A stretch of DNA of 64,000 bases from Methanobacteriales archaeon HGW-Methanobacteriales-1. Lineage in GTDB: Archaea; Methanobacteriota; Methanobacteria; Methanobacteriales; Methanobacteriaceae. The stretch covers positions 1 to 64,000 of the forward strand of contig PGYO01000006.1 of NCBI GenBank assembly GCA_002839705.1. Direction: 5' to 3'. Below, piece by piece: positions 7,732 through 17,558 of the stretch; the stretch's first letter is position 1; the number at the start of each line of letters is the position of its first letter. The notes below the pieces were generated by a model. That model had not been told where the DNA came from and made no database searches. It worked only from the letters and a program-made list of their open reading frames with translations. The position numbers and the translations under genes were made by a program.

Positions 7732-9048
7732 TTAACAACCTAAACTTCCAGAATAGTTGAAGAAATTGTTGTTTAAAACATTTCCATATCTAAATAGTGC
7801 ATATCCCGCAGCACCATTGTTTAATGCGGCCTTAACATCATTGAGTAGCTCTGTAGCACTGAGTGGTGTTGGTTTAGCATCAGATTTATATGTCGTTAAA
7901 CCGATCCATACTGGCTTTCCATTGGAATGACTGGATATATATTTGCTAGTTTTACCAATCCAAGCAGCGTCTTTATTGTAATTTCCTTTGTAGACCATTG
8001 GTATTAACACATCCAGGTAATTACCTAGTTGGGTGTAGTCTTGTCCATAGTAATAGGCATTAGCATTGGTTTCGGGCATTAACGCTGCAGATAGGAGTGC
8101 ATTGGGTTTAACTGTTTTCACTGCTTTAGTGATTTTGGCCACAAGATTAGTGATAGTTGTTGTTCCACCTGGACTGGCATAAGCTTTTCCAGAGTATCTA
8201 ATGTAATCTAGATGAATACCATTGATACCATTAATTTTGGCATAGCTGACAATTCTTTTGGTTAAATTGTTCATGTAACTGTAAGCATAGGCCTTATTGT
8301 AGCCCAATTTGGTGGTTTTTTTGTACTTTGTCTGGTAAACTGTTTTGTATTTGATTTTATACGTGGATTTATAGACATATTTGTAGTAGGTCTTTTTAAC
8401 TAATTTATATTTTAATTTATATTTTAATTTACCATGGGAGTAATAGTAGCTTTTGTAATATTTTTTAACTGATTTTTTGTAAGCAACTTTTACTTTTACT
8501 TTGTACCAGTATTTGTACGCTTTTTTAACTTTTGTTTTGTAAGATGTGCTAACGCTGTAGGTATACCTACCTGTGGGATCGATGAATTTTCCATTACTCT
8601 TTAAACATAGTACCCAGGCACTTACCCTGATACCTGCATTTTTAGCATTATTTAAAAAGGCTGTAAGATTAGCTTTGAATTTGGAATCACTTAAAGCGAG
8701 CTGATGTAAGAATATATCTTGTATTCCACCGGTTTTAATCTGGGCAAAGTTTATATTTCCCATATCCGATGCTTTAACCCACATGGACCCGTGAACTGTA
8801 CTAGCTGAACCACTACTGGTGCTGGTTTTTACTGTATTTTGAGTGTTACTGCTGTTATTAGATGTATTTGTGCTTTGATTATGCTTAATTTCATTTTCAT
8901 CATTGTTATTTGAATTGGAATCATTGACATTGTTCTCTGTGTTATTCACTGAAGTTTCATTTCCTATATTCTCGGCATATATCACATCGGAGCTAAGAAA
9001 TACTAAACATAGGGTTAATACGAAAACTATTTTTAATTTTCGATAAAT
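7732..9048 (-). CDS. Secreted glycoside-hydrolase-like protein with Lys/Tyr-rich insert, probable AUU start
   Basis: The frame is open to ATT at 9048-9046, placed three bases after a perfect GGAGGTGAT (9060-9052). Starting there adds a signal peptide (RKLKIVFVLTLCLVFLSS, then VIYA). The next usual start, GTG 8985, would lose it. The mature protein has a Ser/Asn-rich linker, then a TIM-barrel resembling DUF4015/GHL-type hydrolases (MWVKASDMGNINF, GIRVSAWVLC, GINGIHLDYIRYSG, DVLIPMVYKGN, NGAAGYALFRYGN). About 80 residues of Lys/Tyr-rich sequence interrupt the barrel. It probably acts on or binds the pseudomurein wall or surface glycans. Length is 438 residues. Confidence 0.7.
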   Translation of the reverse strand: MYRKLKIVFVLTLCLVFLSSDVIYAENIGNETSVNNTENNVNDSNSNNNDENEIKHNQSTNTSNNSSNTQNTVKTSTSSGSASTVHGSMWVKASDMGNINFAQIKTGGIQDIFLHQLALSDSKFKANLTAFLNNAKNAGIRVSAWVLCLKSNGKFIDPTGRYTYSVSTSYKTKVKKAYKYWYKVKVKVAYKKSVKKYYKSYYYSHGKLKYKLKYKLVKKTYYKYVYKSTYKIKYKTVYQTKYKKTTKLGYNKAYAYSYMNNLTKRIVSYAKINGINGIHLDYIRYSGKAYASPGGTTTITNLVAKITKAVKTVKPNALLSAALMPETNANAYYYGQDYTQLGNYLDVLIPMVYKGNYNKDAAWIGKTSKYISSHSNGKPVWIGLTTYKSDAKPTPLSATELLNDVKAALNNGAAGYALFRYGNVLNNNFFNYSGSLGC

Positions 9049-9060
9049 TTTATCACCTCC
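9046..9060 (-). promoter_or_regulatory. Strong ribosome binding site deciding an AUU start
   Basis: On the minus strand GGAGGTGAT is followed by AAA and ATT. The same spacing with ATG occurs elsewhere in the window (GGTGATAAAATG at 41012-41024). The in-frame region between this ATT and the upstream stop holds no ATG, GTG or TTG. Confidence 0.65.
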
Positions 9061-10388
9061 ATCAATTAGGTCTTATTAGTTATAATGTCAAAAAAATTTA
9101 TTATTTATATTAAAAATCTAATAAAAGACTGCACTTATAATATTAATATGGACTTTAACATACTATTTAAAATATTCGGATTTAAAATTGAAAAAAGGCT
9201 TTATTTAGAACTATTAAATTAAAATGGACTTTATTAGAACGTTTTAAATCTCATTATATTGGAATTTTATTCCTGTGAATTTATTTCAACTGAAAGTTCT
9301 TTGAAATTGCTTTTTCTAAGAATATATATCTAATACATGGCAATTTTATTCGTAATGGTCTCTATTATTACTTATATGATAATGGTCTTCTTTTTATGAA
9401 CATAATAATATCACTTATAATTCAAAAGTATTATTAATTGATTAAATAAATTATTTAATGGATTTAGTTTATTATAATTGATATATTTTTCACTAATAAA
9501 ATTAACATAAAATATTAAAATTCCTTGTTTTCTCTCCGGAGATGATTTAGCACTTCGGCCCCAATCAAAGAGCAGATAAAGGCTTAAAACACTGTCACTG
9601 ATAAAATAGGCTCCATTTAAGATTCATCAAAATCCATTACAATTAAAATATCTTTCCATAAGCTATTTAATTGTATAATGTCTGATGCTACAAAATTCCC
9701 AGTTAATGTTTGAAATATGGATATTATTGGAGGTATAAACATTAAAAAAATCAAAATTTACTTTTTAAGAATCCACTCTTGCTTTTTCAGTAAAATAAAC
9801 AAAAGTAGTAATGCTGGGTGCAAAAAACGCCCAAAAGATGAAATTTGATAAATAAACCAGGCCTTGTTTTTATCACCCATACTGTAATAGAAAATATAAC
9901 CGAATCCCTAGAAGGCTTTGGCAATAGATAAAATAAAGAATAATTAATTATTCTGGATTCTTTATCTAATATAATAAAGTAAAATCCCATTAAAACATAA
10001 ATTAGAAATCAATAAGAGAAAGAGTTGAATAAATGTTCATAATAGTCTACCATTTGAATTTAAAATCGTTGAATAATCCTGCAAATAAGTTAATTGAATA
10101 CATTTAAATAATGTTTTGCGTATTATAATAGTTGTTATTACTTCTAATAGTCTTAATAAGGATAATTAATTAAATTAAAATATTAATATCAAAAATTAGT
10201 TTTATCATTTAATTAATACTCAAACTAATTTATAAAATATAATAACTAATTAAAATTATAAGAATTCTAATTATTTCATTAATCAAGTTATTGACATTAC
10301 AATACTACATTAAAAGAAATTCTATAATAATTCTGTTAAGTTAATCTCAAATAATCTACCTCAAATTACCCATTATATTCGTGATATC
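9049..10388. other. Long non-coding gap holding a decayed gene
   Basis: About 1.3 kb lies between the secreted hydrolase and the first GT-C gene. The only coding signal is the broken sensor gene at 9560-10015. The rest is strongly AT-rich with no frame I can support and no tRNA-like sequence. Confidence 0.6.
9560..10015 (-). pseudogene. Decayed N-terminal sensor region of a histidine kinase
   Basis: Minus-strand frames join to give LDKESRIINYSLFYLL, then SIAKAF-stop-GFGYIFYYS, GDKNKAWFIYQISSFG, HPALLLLFILLKK, stop, ILIFLMFIPPIISIFQTLTG and NFVASDIIQLN. The order and wording fit the N-terminal multi-helix region of archaeal and bacterial histidine kinases (AFWGFGY, FLHPALLLLF, Y/FIPPIIS). A frameshift lies near 9923 and in-frame stops replace a probable Trp (TAG) and a Lys-rich junction (TAA). 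No kinase domain follows. The family call rests on pattern memory. Confidence 0.5.
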
Positions 10389-12194
10389 ATGATTTCATTT
10401 CGTAAAATTTATAATAAGATGGAAAAAAGACCTTTCTGGGTTTATTCCATCATCTTAATAGCTTTTGCAATTATTTTTACCATTTATCTGCTTGAAGTGC
10501 AGATTAGAATTGGAGTAATTTACTGGGATGTATATCTTTATTTAAACAATGCACTTATGTTTGCCGGACTAGGTGACGGCTATAAAATTTACTTATCTCC
10601 TTTAATCCCCTTTTTAACATCCCTACTATATCGTGCTGGCTTTGTATGCCAGGCCTCTCTTTATTCAGTGACAGGTTTAATATTTATTCTGGGTATTTAT
10701 GGGATGTATTTACTCCTAAATCTTCGATTCACACATCTAAAAAGCTTTGCCGGGGCCATTATATTTACTTCCTGTTCAGTTGTACTTCCGTGGGCCGTTT
10801 CTGGAGCATTGGATGTTCCGGCAGTATGTTTTTCCATCTGGACTATATTTTTAGCAGTGTATGGTCTTGAAAAAAATAATAAAGCAATTTACTTTATATT
10901 TCCAGCAGCAGCTTTAGCTTTCCTTACTCGATATACGTCGGGCTTGCTTATTTTACCTCTTTTATTCTTATTTATAACTCATTATTTTGATAAGGGATTT
11001 ACTAAAAGTGAAATAAAAAAAATAGCTATTAGTATCGTTCTGGGAATTTTAATTTTCCTTCCATTTGTTGGATTTTTTTATGCTAATTTAGGAAACCCCT
11101 TCCCCTTTTTAGACCAATTCGGGGTTAGTGTAGAAAATCACGCTTCTACCAGAGATCCTGGATTAATGCCCGATAAGGCTTATTATTTAAAAAATATTCC
11201 TAACTACATTTCCAGTTATCCATTAAATAATTCTAGACTTGATTTTGGATCAATGATGACCCCAAATACGGGTCAAGTTAATCCGATTTCTTATTTAATC
11301 CTGATTTTAACCGGTTTGGGTCTTATTTCATATGTTTCCGGAATTTTAAATAAATTATGGGCTTTTTTAAAGAATAATTGCCTGGATCGTGCTACCAAAA
11401 AGAATACTGGCTCTATGAGGAATATTAATAAAAAATTAGATTCATGGCTCAATAATAGATATATCCTACCCATAATGGTTTTTTTAGTTGAAATCTTGAT
11501 TATTTTATTTATTATCAGTTTAGGAGGTAATTCATACTTAATAAGTGAACTTCTAATGTTTTTCACTATTTTAATTACCTATTTTGCTTTGCGAAAAATT
11601 GAAATCATTAAGGGGCGGGAAATCAAAAAGGTTTTTAGAATCGATTTAATTATTTTAATATGGTTTTTAACCTATCTTATTTCTCACAGCTTTTTATCCA
11701 TAAAGGTGGATAGATATTTCATCACCATGATTCCAGCTGTGGTTTATTTCATGGTTCTGGGACTTTCCAATACAGGTAATCTTATAGCGAGATTAACTAA
11801 TAAATTAGACCATAAAAAAATTATATCAGGAGCTCTTATATTAATTTTAGCCTTAACTCTATTTGCTTCTGCCCTGCAGCCCTATGAAGACAAAGTTCCT
11901 TACAAGGTTTATGGATTTTTGGAAGAAGGAGCAAAAATGATGAAAACCTATGATCCCCAATATAAAGAAAAAGTCATTTTTTCAGATCAATGGCCTGCTT
12001 TAAGCTGGTATCTCAAAATGGATGTTCAGAGAGGATATCCTCTGGATTTTAAAACATCAGATGAATTTTCACAGATGCTTAAAAATTCCAATGCCACCTA
12101 TTTCATAAGCACTAATGGAAGAGGTTCTTTGAATATGGAGGGCTATAGCAAAGTAGCTAATGACAAAATTGTTTATATTTATAAAAGAAATTGA
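10389..12194 (+). CDS. GT-C membrane glycosyltransferase (PMT/ArnT-like)
   Basis: This 601-residue protein has about 12 hydrophobic segments. After TM1 comes VIYWDVYLYLNNAL, which places an acidic residue in the first outward loop as in GT-C enzymes that use polyprenyl-phosphate sugars. Later motifs shared with the next gene are SGALDVPA, LTRYTSGLL, KVDRYFIT and WYLK. It probably transfers a sugar from a lipid-phosphate donor to a surface acceptor on the outer face of the membrane. ATG 10389 follows CGTGATATC. It is the first gene of the glycan island. Confidence 0.75.
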   Translation: MISFRKIYNKMEKRPFWVYSIILIAFAIIFTIYLLEVQIRIGVIYWDVYLYLNNALMFAGLGDGYKIYLSPLIPFLTSLLYRAGFVCQASLYSVTGLIFILGIYGMYLLLNLRFTHLKSFAGAIIFTSCSVVLPWAVSGALDVPAVCFSIWTIFLAVYGLEKNNKAIYFIFPAAALAFLTRYTSGLLILPLLFLFITHYFDKGFTKSEIKKIAISIVLGILIFLPFVGFFYANLGNPFPFLDQFGVSVENHASTRDPGLMPDKAYYLKNIPNYISSYPLNNSRLDFGSMMTPNTGQVNPISYLILILTGLGLISYVSGILNKLWAFLKNNCLDRATKKNTGSMRNINKKLDSWLNNRYILPIMVFLVEILIILFIISLGGNSYLISELLMFFTILITYFALRKIEIIKGREIKKVFRIDLIILIWFLTYLISHSFLSIKVDRYFITMIPAVVYFMVLGLSNTGNLIARLTNKLDHKKIISGALILILALTLFASALQPYEDKVPYKVYGFLEEGAKMMKTYDPQYKEKVIFSDQWPALSWYLKMDVQRGYPLDFKTSDEFSQMLKNSNATYFISTNGRGSLNMEGYSKVANDKIVYIYKRN

Positions 12195-12324
12195 GTATAA
12201 GATAAGAAACTTGTATTTTGAATATTAAATAATTAAATATTAATAATTATCATTAAATTTAAATCATGAATTTATTCCAATCTAATAAAATAACAGAATT
12301 TATTAAATTTATTGGGGCCTAAAA

Positions 12325-14052
12325 ATGGAAAAAATAAAAAAATGTATGGCCAATAATAAGCCTTCCTTGATAGCATTCACTCTCTTGGCAGTTATAACTG
12401 CTATTTTTACCTATTCTCTAGTTACCATACAATCTCAAATTGGAGTATACTACTGGGATATATTTTTATATCTAAATAATGCCCTTAAAATGGCAGGGAT
12501 GGGTGTGGGTGATACTCTTTATTTATCCCCATTTTTACCATTTATCACCTCACTATTTTTCAGAGCAGATTTCATCTATGAATCAACTTTATTTGCCATC
12601 AGCGGAGTTTTTTACTTTTTAGGAACTCTGGGCCTTTACTTACTTTTAAAAATGAGATTCAATGAATGGGAAAGTTTGGTAGGTGCCTTATCTTTTGCTA
12701 CATTCACTGTGGTTGTTATATGGGCCGTTTCCGGAGCTCTGGACGTTCCAGCAATTTCTTTATCCATATGGGCCTTGTACTTCACCTTACTGGCCGTTAA
12801 AAGAGATTCAAAATTCTTTTATATTGCTTTTCCCGTGGCCATGCTGGCCTTTTTAACCAGATATACTTCGGGATTAATTTTAATTCCCATGCTCCTGGTA
12901 ATTTACATAAACCGTCCACAAGGGCCGGATTTAAAAAAAGCTATCAAAGGAATAGTTTTAGGTATATTAATATATTTACCCTTCATGTTCTACTTTAAAA
13001 GACAGGTAGGGAATCTTTTCCCATTTTTACAACAATTTTCAGGATCGGCATCTGGTGCAGTGTCTTCTGCTAACCCAGGATACAGTCTAGATACCCTATA
13101 TTATTTTAAACACATACCAGAATATATTTCATCCCAGGCTATCAGTGGATATCAAAACATGTTGTGGCCTTCCTACAGTCTCCCCACAATACTGGCCTAT
13201 GTTTTAATTGGAATTTTAATGGTGGGAATTTTAATCTACCTATTTAAAATATTTAAAAAGTTATTTGAAGAGTTTAAAACTCTTAAAAATGGAAATATTA
13301 AAAATGGAAATGAATCAATAAATGTTTTTGGTAAATTAAATAATTTAAAAACATTTTATTTCAGACTAGCTGCTGTTATTATCTCCGTGATTATTCTAGT
13401 AGGAACTTATTCCCAGGTTTCTTATGCGGTAAGTGAAGTTATCATGGTTGTGATGTCCATTTCTATTTATCTCCTCTTAAAGGATTTAGATTTGAAATAT
13501 CTGGACCTGGATATCTTATTTTTAACCTGGTTTTTGGCCTTTTTAATTATGCACAGTGCCCACCCGGTTAAGGTAGATCGTTATTTCATAACCATGGCCC
13601 CGCCACTGGCCTATGGGATTGCCTTGGGTATTAATCAAATATCCAGTTTAATTAAATACAAATTTAAAGGAATTAATGCCACCTCAGCTCTGATTTCTGT
13701 TTTACTGGTATTCTCCATAATATTTTCCACAGTTACCTATATTGATGCCATTCCCCACTCGGATCCTCAGGTTGAATCAGAACAAGCTGCTGCCCAATGG
13801 CTTATGGATTATGATCCTTACTATAAAAACAAGACCATAGCTGCTGATAGAGGCCCGGCCTTTAGCTGGTACCTTAAAAAATATGTATTTACGCGCATCC
13901 CTCTAAAAGTGACGCATGAAGTATTTACTCAGCTCATGGCTGAAATTGATCCTGAATACTATTTGTACGTTCAATCACAGACTCCTCTTAATTTAGAAGG
14001 TTACCATGTCCTTAAAAAAGTAGATAACGTGCTTATTTATCAGAAAGATTAA
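12325..14052 (+). CDS. GT-C membrane glycosyltransferase, paralogue of the preceding gene
   Basis: This 575-residue polytopic protein is collinear with its neighbour: VYYWDIFLYLNNAL, VSGALDVPAIS, LTRYTSGLIL, KVDRYFITMAPP and FSWYLKK. It has the same GT-C layout with a short soluble C-terminal tail. The pair probably arose by tandem duplication and may add different sugars, or the same sugar at successive positions. It lies 130 bases after the first copy on the same strand. Confidence 0.75.
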   Translation: MEKIKKCMANNKPSLIAFTLLAVITAIFTYSLVTIQSQIGVYYWDIFLYLNNALKMAGMGVGDTLYLSPFLPFITSLFFRADFIYESTLFAISGVFYFLGTLGLYLLLKMRFNEWESLVGALSFATFTVVVIWAVSGALDVPAISLSIWALYFTLLAVKRDSKFFYIAFPVAMLAFLTRYTSGLILIPMLLVIYINRPQGPDLKKAIKGIVLGILIYLPFMFYFKRQVGNLFPFLQQFSGSASGAVSSANPGYSLDTLYYFKHIPEYISSQAISGYQNMLWPSYSLPTILAYVLIGILMVGILIYLFKIFKKLFEEFKTLKNGNIKNGNESINVFGKLNNLKTFYFRLAAVIISVIILVGTYSQVSYAVSEVIMVVMSISIYLLLKDLDLKYLDLDILFLTWFLAFLIMHSAHPVKVDRYFITMAPPLAYGIALGINQISSLIKYKFKGINATSALISVLLVFSIIFSTVTYIDAIPHSDPQVESEQAAAQWLMDYDPYYKNKTIAADRGPAFSWYLKKYVFTRIPLKVTHEVFTQLMAEIDPEYYLYVQSQTPLNLEGYHVLKKVDNVLIYQKD

Positions 14053-14330
14053 ATTTTTATTTTCATTATTTAATTATTCATTATTTTTAAATTGAAAAAT
14101 TAACAGGGGACATTTTATACTTAATTTATAAGAAAAATATATAGGCTTTTAAATAAAAATTAAGTTAAATTAATTACTTGTGATGAGATATTATAACAAA
14201 TCTCATAGGATTAAAAAAATTATATGGAATTATTATATGGAATAAAAATATAATACAATAATTGTTATTCACTAATTTAAGTTCATTTTAACAGATTTAA
14301 TAAGAGATTTAATAATTAGGAGATTTATTT

Positions 14331-15275
14331 ATGGAAACTCAAAGAATTTTAGTTACTGGAGGCTCTGGATTTATAGGTACTAATTTGGTAAACGACCTTA
14401 GAAGTCGTGGCCACGAAGTACTGGCTCTGGATCTTTTACATCATGAAATAGATGATTATGTAAGGGCGGATGTTAAAAATTACCGCCAAATAGAACGTGT
14501 ATTTGATAATAACGATAAATTTGACTATGTTTATCATCTGGCTGCAGAATATGGCCGTTGGAATGGGGAAGATTACTATGAAAACCTGTGGGAAACCAAT
14601 GTAATGGGATCCAAACACATGATTCGACTCCAGGAAAAACTAAAGTTCAGAATGATATTTTTCTCCTCAGCAGAAGTCTACGGGGACTACAATGGAGTAA
14701 TGAGTGAAGATGTAATGGTTGATAAACCTATATCTGAAACTTATCAAATGAATGATTATGCCATCACCAAATGGGCCGGAGAACTCATGTGCATGAATTC
14801 GGCCACCATGCATGATACCGAAACGGTTAGAGTACGACCGGTTAATTGTTACGGGCCACATGAAGCTTACTCTAAATATAAAGGATTCATACCAATATTC
14901 ATTTACCATGCACTGCACAACAAACCCTACGACGTTTACATGGGCCACAAAAGAATAATTGATTATGTGGAAGATACAGCACGTACCTTTGCCAATATTG
15001 TGGACAACTTTATCCCTGGTGAGGCCTACAATGTAGGCAGTAAACAGGAATGGGAACACGAAATTAAAGAATATTCAGACATGGTTCTGGATGCCGTGGG
15101 AATTGATGATTCCATTGTAACCTACCATGAAGAAGAGGCCTTTACTACTAAAGTAAAAACCATGGACTTCTCTAAAGCCATTAAGGATTTAAAGCACAAT
15201 CCGCAAGTTACGCCGGAAGAGGGAATCAAGAAAACCGCGGAATGGATGAAATGGTATTATCGGATTGATGAATAA
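14331..15275 (+). CDS. Extended SDR sugar-nucleotide epimerase/dehydratase
   Basis: This 314-residue enzyme binds NAD(P) through TGGSGFIGTN at residues 8-17 and has catalytic Ser (FFSSAEVYGD) and YAITK (Tyr-x3-Lys). YGPHEAYSKYKGFIP and IDYVEDTAR are substrate-loop sequences of NDP-sugar epimerases and dehydratases. The substrate cannot be read from the sequence; it is one of four such enzymes in the island. AGGAG precedes ATG 14331. Confidence 0.8.
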   Translation: METQRILVTGGSGFIGTNLVNDLRSRGHEVLALDLLHHEIDDYVRADVKNYRQIERVFDNNDKFDYVYHLAAEYGRWNGEDYYENLWETNVMGSKHMIRLQEKLKFRMIFFSSAEVYGDYNGVMSEDVMVDKPISETYQMNDYAITKWAGELMCMNSATMHDTETVRVRPVNCYGPHEAYSKYKGFIPIFIYHALHNKPYDVYMGHKRIIDYVEDTARTFANIVDNFIPGEAYNVGSKQEWEHEIKEYSDMVLDAVGIDDSIVTYHEEEAFTTKVKTMDFSKAIKDLKHNPQVTPEEGIKKTAEWMKWYYRIDE

Positions 15276-15339
15276 TATTTAATATGGATTATTTGGTTCA
15301 ATTTAAGAATCTAATTATATAAAATCAGGAAACAATATT

Positions 15340-16218
15340 ATGAGTAAAATAGTTGCATTACTACCTGCTTTTAATGAAGAAGTTGCTTTGGGAAGCATTA
15401 TTCTTAGATGCCAGGAACATGTGGATAAAATAATTGTTATAGATGATGGGAGTACGGATAGTACATCTAAAGTAGCTGAATTGGCTGGTGCAGAGGTTAT
15501 CCGGCATCATAAAAATATGGGAAAGGGAGCTGCTTTAAAATCAGGTTTTCAAGCTGCCAGTGATGCGGATGTAATAATTACCATAGATTCCGATGCTCAA
15601 CACAACCCTGATGAAATTCCACTATTAGTCGCACCTATTCTGGAAGGAAAAGCAGATATAGTTAATGGAAGTCGCTACATTACTGGTGCAGATGAAAATA
15701 CTCCGGCATATCGAAGAGTAGGTCAAAAAGTACTGGATAAGGCCACTAATATGTCCAGTGGACTGCACACTACTGATACTCAGAGTGGATTCCGGGCATT
15801 CTCTTCCAAAAGCTTTCCATTTTTCCGATTTGAAGAGAAGGGCTTTGGAGTAGAAAGTGAAATGTTAGTAGATGCTGCCCAGGCCGGTTTAACGGTGATA
15901 GAAGTTGAAATTGGGGTAAGATATGATGTAGATGGATCTACTAAAAACCCGTTAAGCCATGGAATCCGGGTTCTATTTAAGATATTCCAGGACATGGAAC
16001 TAAACAGGCCATTATACTATTTCACCGCCCCAGGACTCCTCATAGTTCTTATAGGTGCTTCTTTAGGATTGTTTTTTCTGCGAGATTATGTAATTGGAAA
16101 AAGTATCAGCATGGGCCCTACTATGTTAGCCATCATGTTAACTCTATTTGGAACTTTTATGATGTTTACCGGTATTATTTTAGATTCCATGGGCCGTATG
16201 ATACGTCAAAATCGCTAA
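15340..16218 (+). CDS. Dolichyl-phosphate sugar synthase-like GT2
   Basis: This 292-residue protein has a GT2 domain (LLPAFNEE, VIDDGSTDST, GKGAALKSGF, ITIDSDAQHNPDEIP with the DSD metal motif, GSRY), then two C-terminal hydrophobic segments from about residue 225. The layout fits enzymes that load a nucleotide sugar onto a polyprenyl phosphate on the inner face of the membrane. It would supply donors for the two GT-C enzymes upstream. It follows the SDR gene by 64 bases and has an AGGAAA ribosome binding site. Confidence 0.8.
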   Translation: MSKIVALLPAFNEEVALGSIILRCQEHVDKIIVIDDGSTDSTSKVAELAGAEVIRHHKNMGKGAALKSGFQAASDADVIITIDSDAQHNPDEIPLLVAPILEGKADIVNGSRYITGADENTPAYRRVGQKVLDKATNMSSGLHTTDTQSGFRAFSSKSFPFFRFEEKGFGVESEMLVDAAQAGLTVIEVEIGVRYDVDGSTKNPLSHGIRVLFKIFQDMELNRPLYYFTAPGLLIVLIGASLGLFFLRDYVIGKSISMGPTMLAIMLTLFGTFMMFTGIILDSMGRMIRQNR

Positions 16219-16455
16219 ATGCACTCTTTTTTTAAATATATATTTTAAATCAATTATTTTTCATTTTTTTAAAATTAATTGTAAATTTACAAGGACAATA
16301 TTATTGGAGTGTTTCTAATAATAGCTAAATTAAAACAATATCATTACTTATTTTAAATAATAGAATTAATATATAAATTAAAAATCATTGAAAATATAAT
16401 CGTTAACTATGCTAATTAATTAGTTAATTCATAATAATCACAGAGGTTTTTTAAA

Positions 16456-17451
16456 ATGGATCAATTTAAGGAATATGAAGATAAAACGGTACTGGTAACT
16501 GGCGGGGCCGGTTGTGTAGGAAGTAATCTCTCACGAAGATTAGGAGAATTAGGTGCAGGTAAAGTTATCATACTGGATAACATGTCTTCGGCCTATGAAT
16601 GGAATATACCTCAACTAGATAATGTGGAATTCATTAAAGGGGATATTTTGGATGATGCTTCTTTAAAAAGAGTGTTTAAAGAAAAACCAGACTATGTTTT
16701 CCATTTAGCGGCTCACTTTGCCAATCAAAATAGTGTAGATAATCCTGAAAAGGATTTAATGGTTAATGGTATAGGTATCTTAAAAGTTTTACAATACGCT
16801 CAACTGGTGGGAGTGGAAAGATTCGTATACTCATCTTCTGGATGTGGAGTCTATGGACTGGACTCTAAAATGCCATTTGAAGAGCATGATATTTCTATTT
16901 CTCTACACACCCCCTACCAAGTAACTAAATTATTGGGTGAGTTATACACTAATTACTTCCACAATCTCTATGATATGCCCATTGTAAATGCCAGATTTTT
17001 CAATGTATTTGGCCCCGGAGAAGTCCCGGGAAAATACCGAAACGTTATTCCTAACTTTTTCTATTGGTCCATGACTGGTCAGGCCCTACCTATCACTGGT
17101 GACGGATCAGAAACAAGAGACTGGACCTTTGTGGAAGATATTGTCAATGGACTTCTAGCTATGGGAATTAAAGAAGAAGCTATAGGTCAAGCTATAAATT
17201 TAGGCTCTGCCAAGGATAATAGAGTTATTGACATGGCCAAATGGGTTAATGAACTCACGGGAAACGAAGAAGGTGTAGCGTACATGGCCCGAAGAAACTG
17301 GGATGCCAAGACTCAGCTTTTATCCTCCATTGAAAAGGCCCAAAAAATACTGGACTATCAGCCCACCGTTAGCTTTAAAGAAGGCCTTAAAAGAACTCAT
17401 AAATGGTTTGATGATAACTGGGAAAACATAGAAGGGAGTGCCGAGTTTTAA
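16456..17451 (+). CDS. Extended SDR sugar-nucleotide epimerase/dehydratase
   Basis: This 331-residue enzyme has TGGAGCVGSN for NAD binding, VYSSSGCGVYG and YQVTKLLGE (Tyr-x3-Lys), FNVFGPGE, and GDGSETRDWTFVEDIV, the standard NDP-sugar 4-epimerase/4,6-dehydratase set. A Cys replaces the usual Phe in the second glycine-rich position (GCVG for GFIG). Substrate is unknown. It has its own ribosome binding site (AGAGG) after a 237-base gap. Confidence 0.8.
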   Translation: MDQFKEYEDKTVLVTGGAGCVGSNLSRRLGELGAGKVIILDNMSSAYEWNIPQLDNVEFIKGDILDDASLKRVFKEKPDYVFHLAAHFANQNSVDNPEKDLMVNGIGILKVLQYAQLVGVERFVYSSSGCGVYGLDSKMPFEEHDISISLHTPYQVTKLLGELYTNYFHNLYDMPIVNARFFNVFGPGEVPGKYRNVIPNFFYWSMTGQALPITGDGSETRDWTFVEDIVNGLLAMGIKEEAIGQAINLGSAKDNRVIDMAKWVNELTGNEEGVAYMARRNWDAKTQLLSSIEKAQKILDYQPTVSFKEGLKRTHKWFDDNWENIEGSAEF

Positions 17452-17558
17452 TTAAAACTCACTTTTCTTTAAATAAATATTTTATACTTATTTTTTGGCA
17501 AATTATATTGAATATAATATTACTCTATACTATTTTTAAGGATGGAGGAGTTCTTTTA

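Noticed and set aside
9787-9990. A 67-residue stand-alone protein on the minus strand
   Set aside because: Its second half has no meaning, while an adjacent frame continues a histidine-kinase sensor sequence, so it is a pseudogene fragment.
14667-15059. A 130-residue minus-strand ORF
   Set aside because: It lies entirely opposite a well-supported SDR gene and has no recognisable features.
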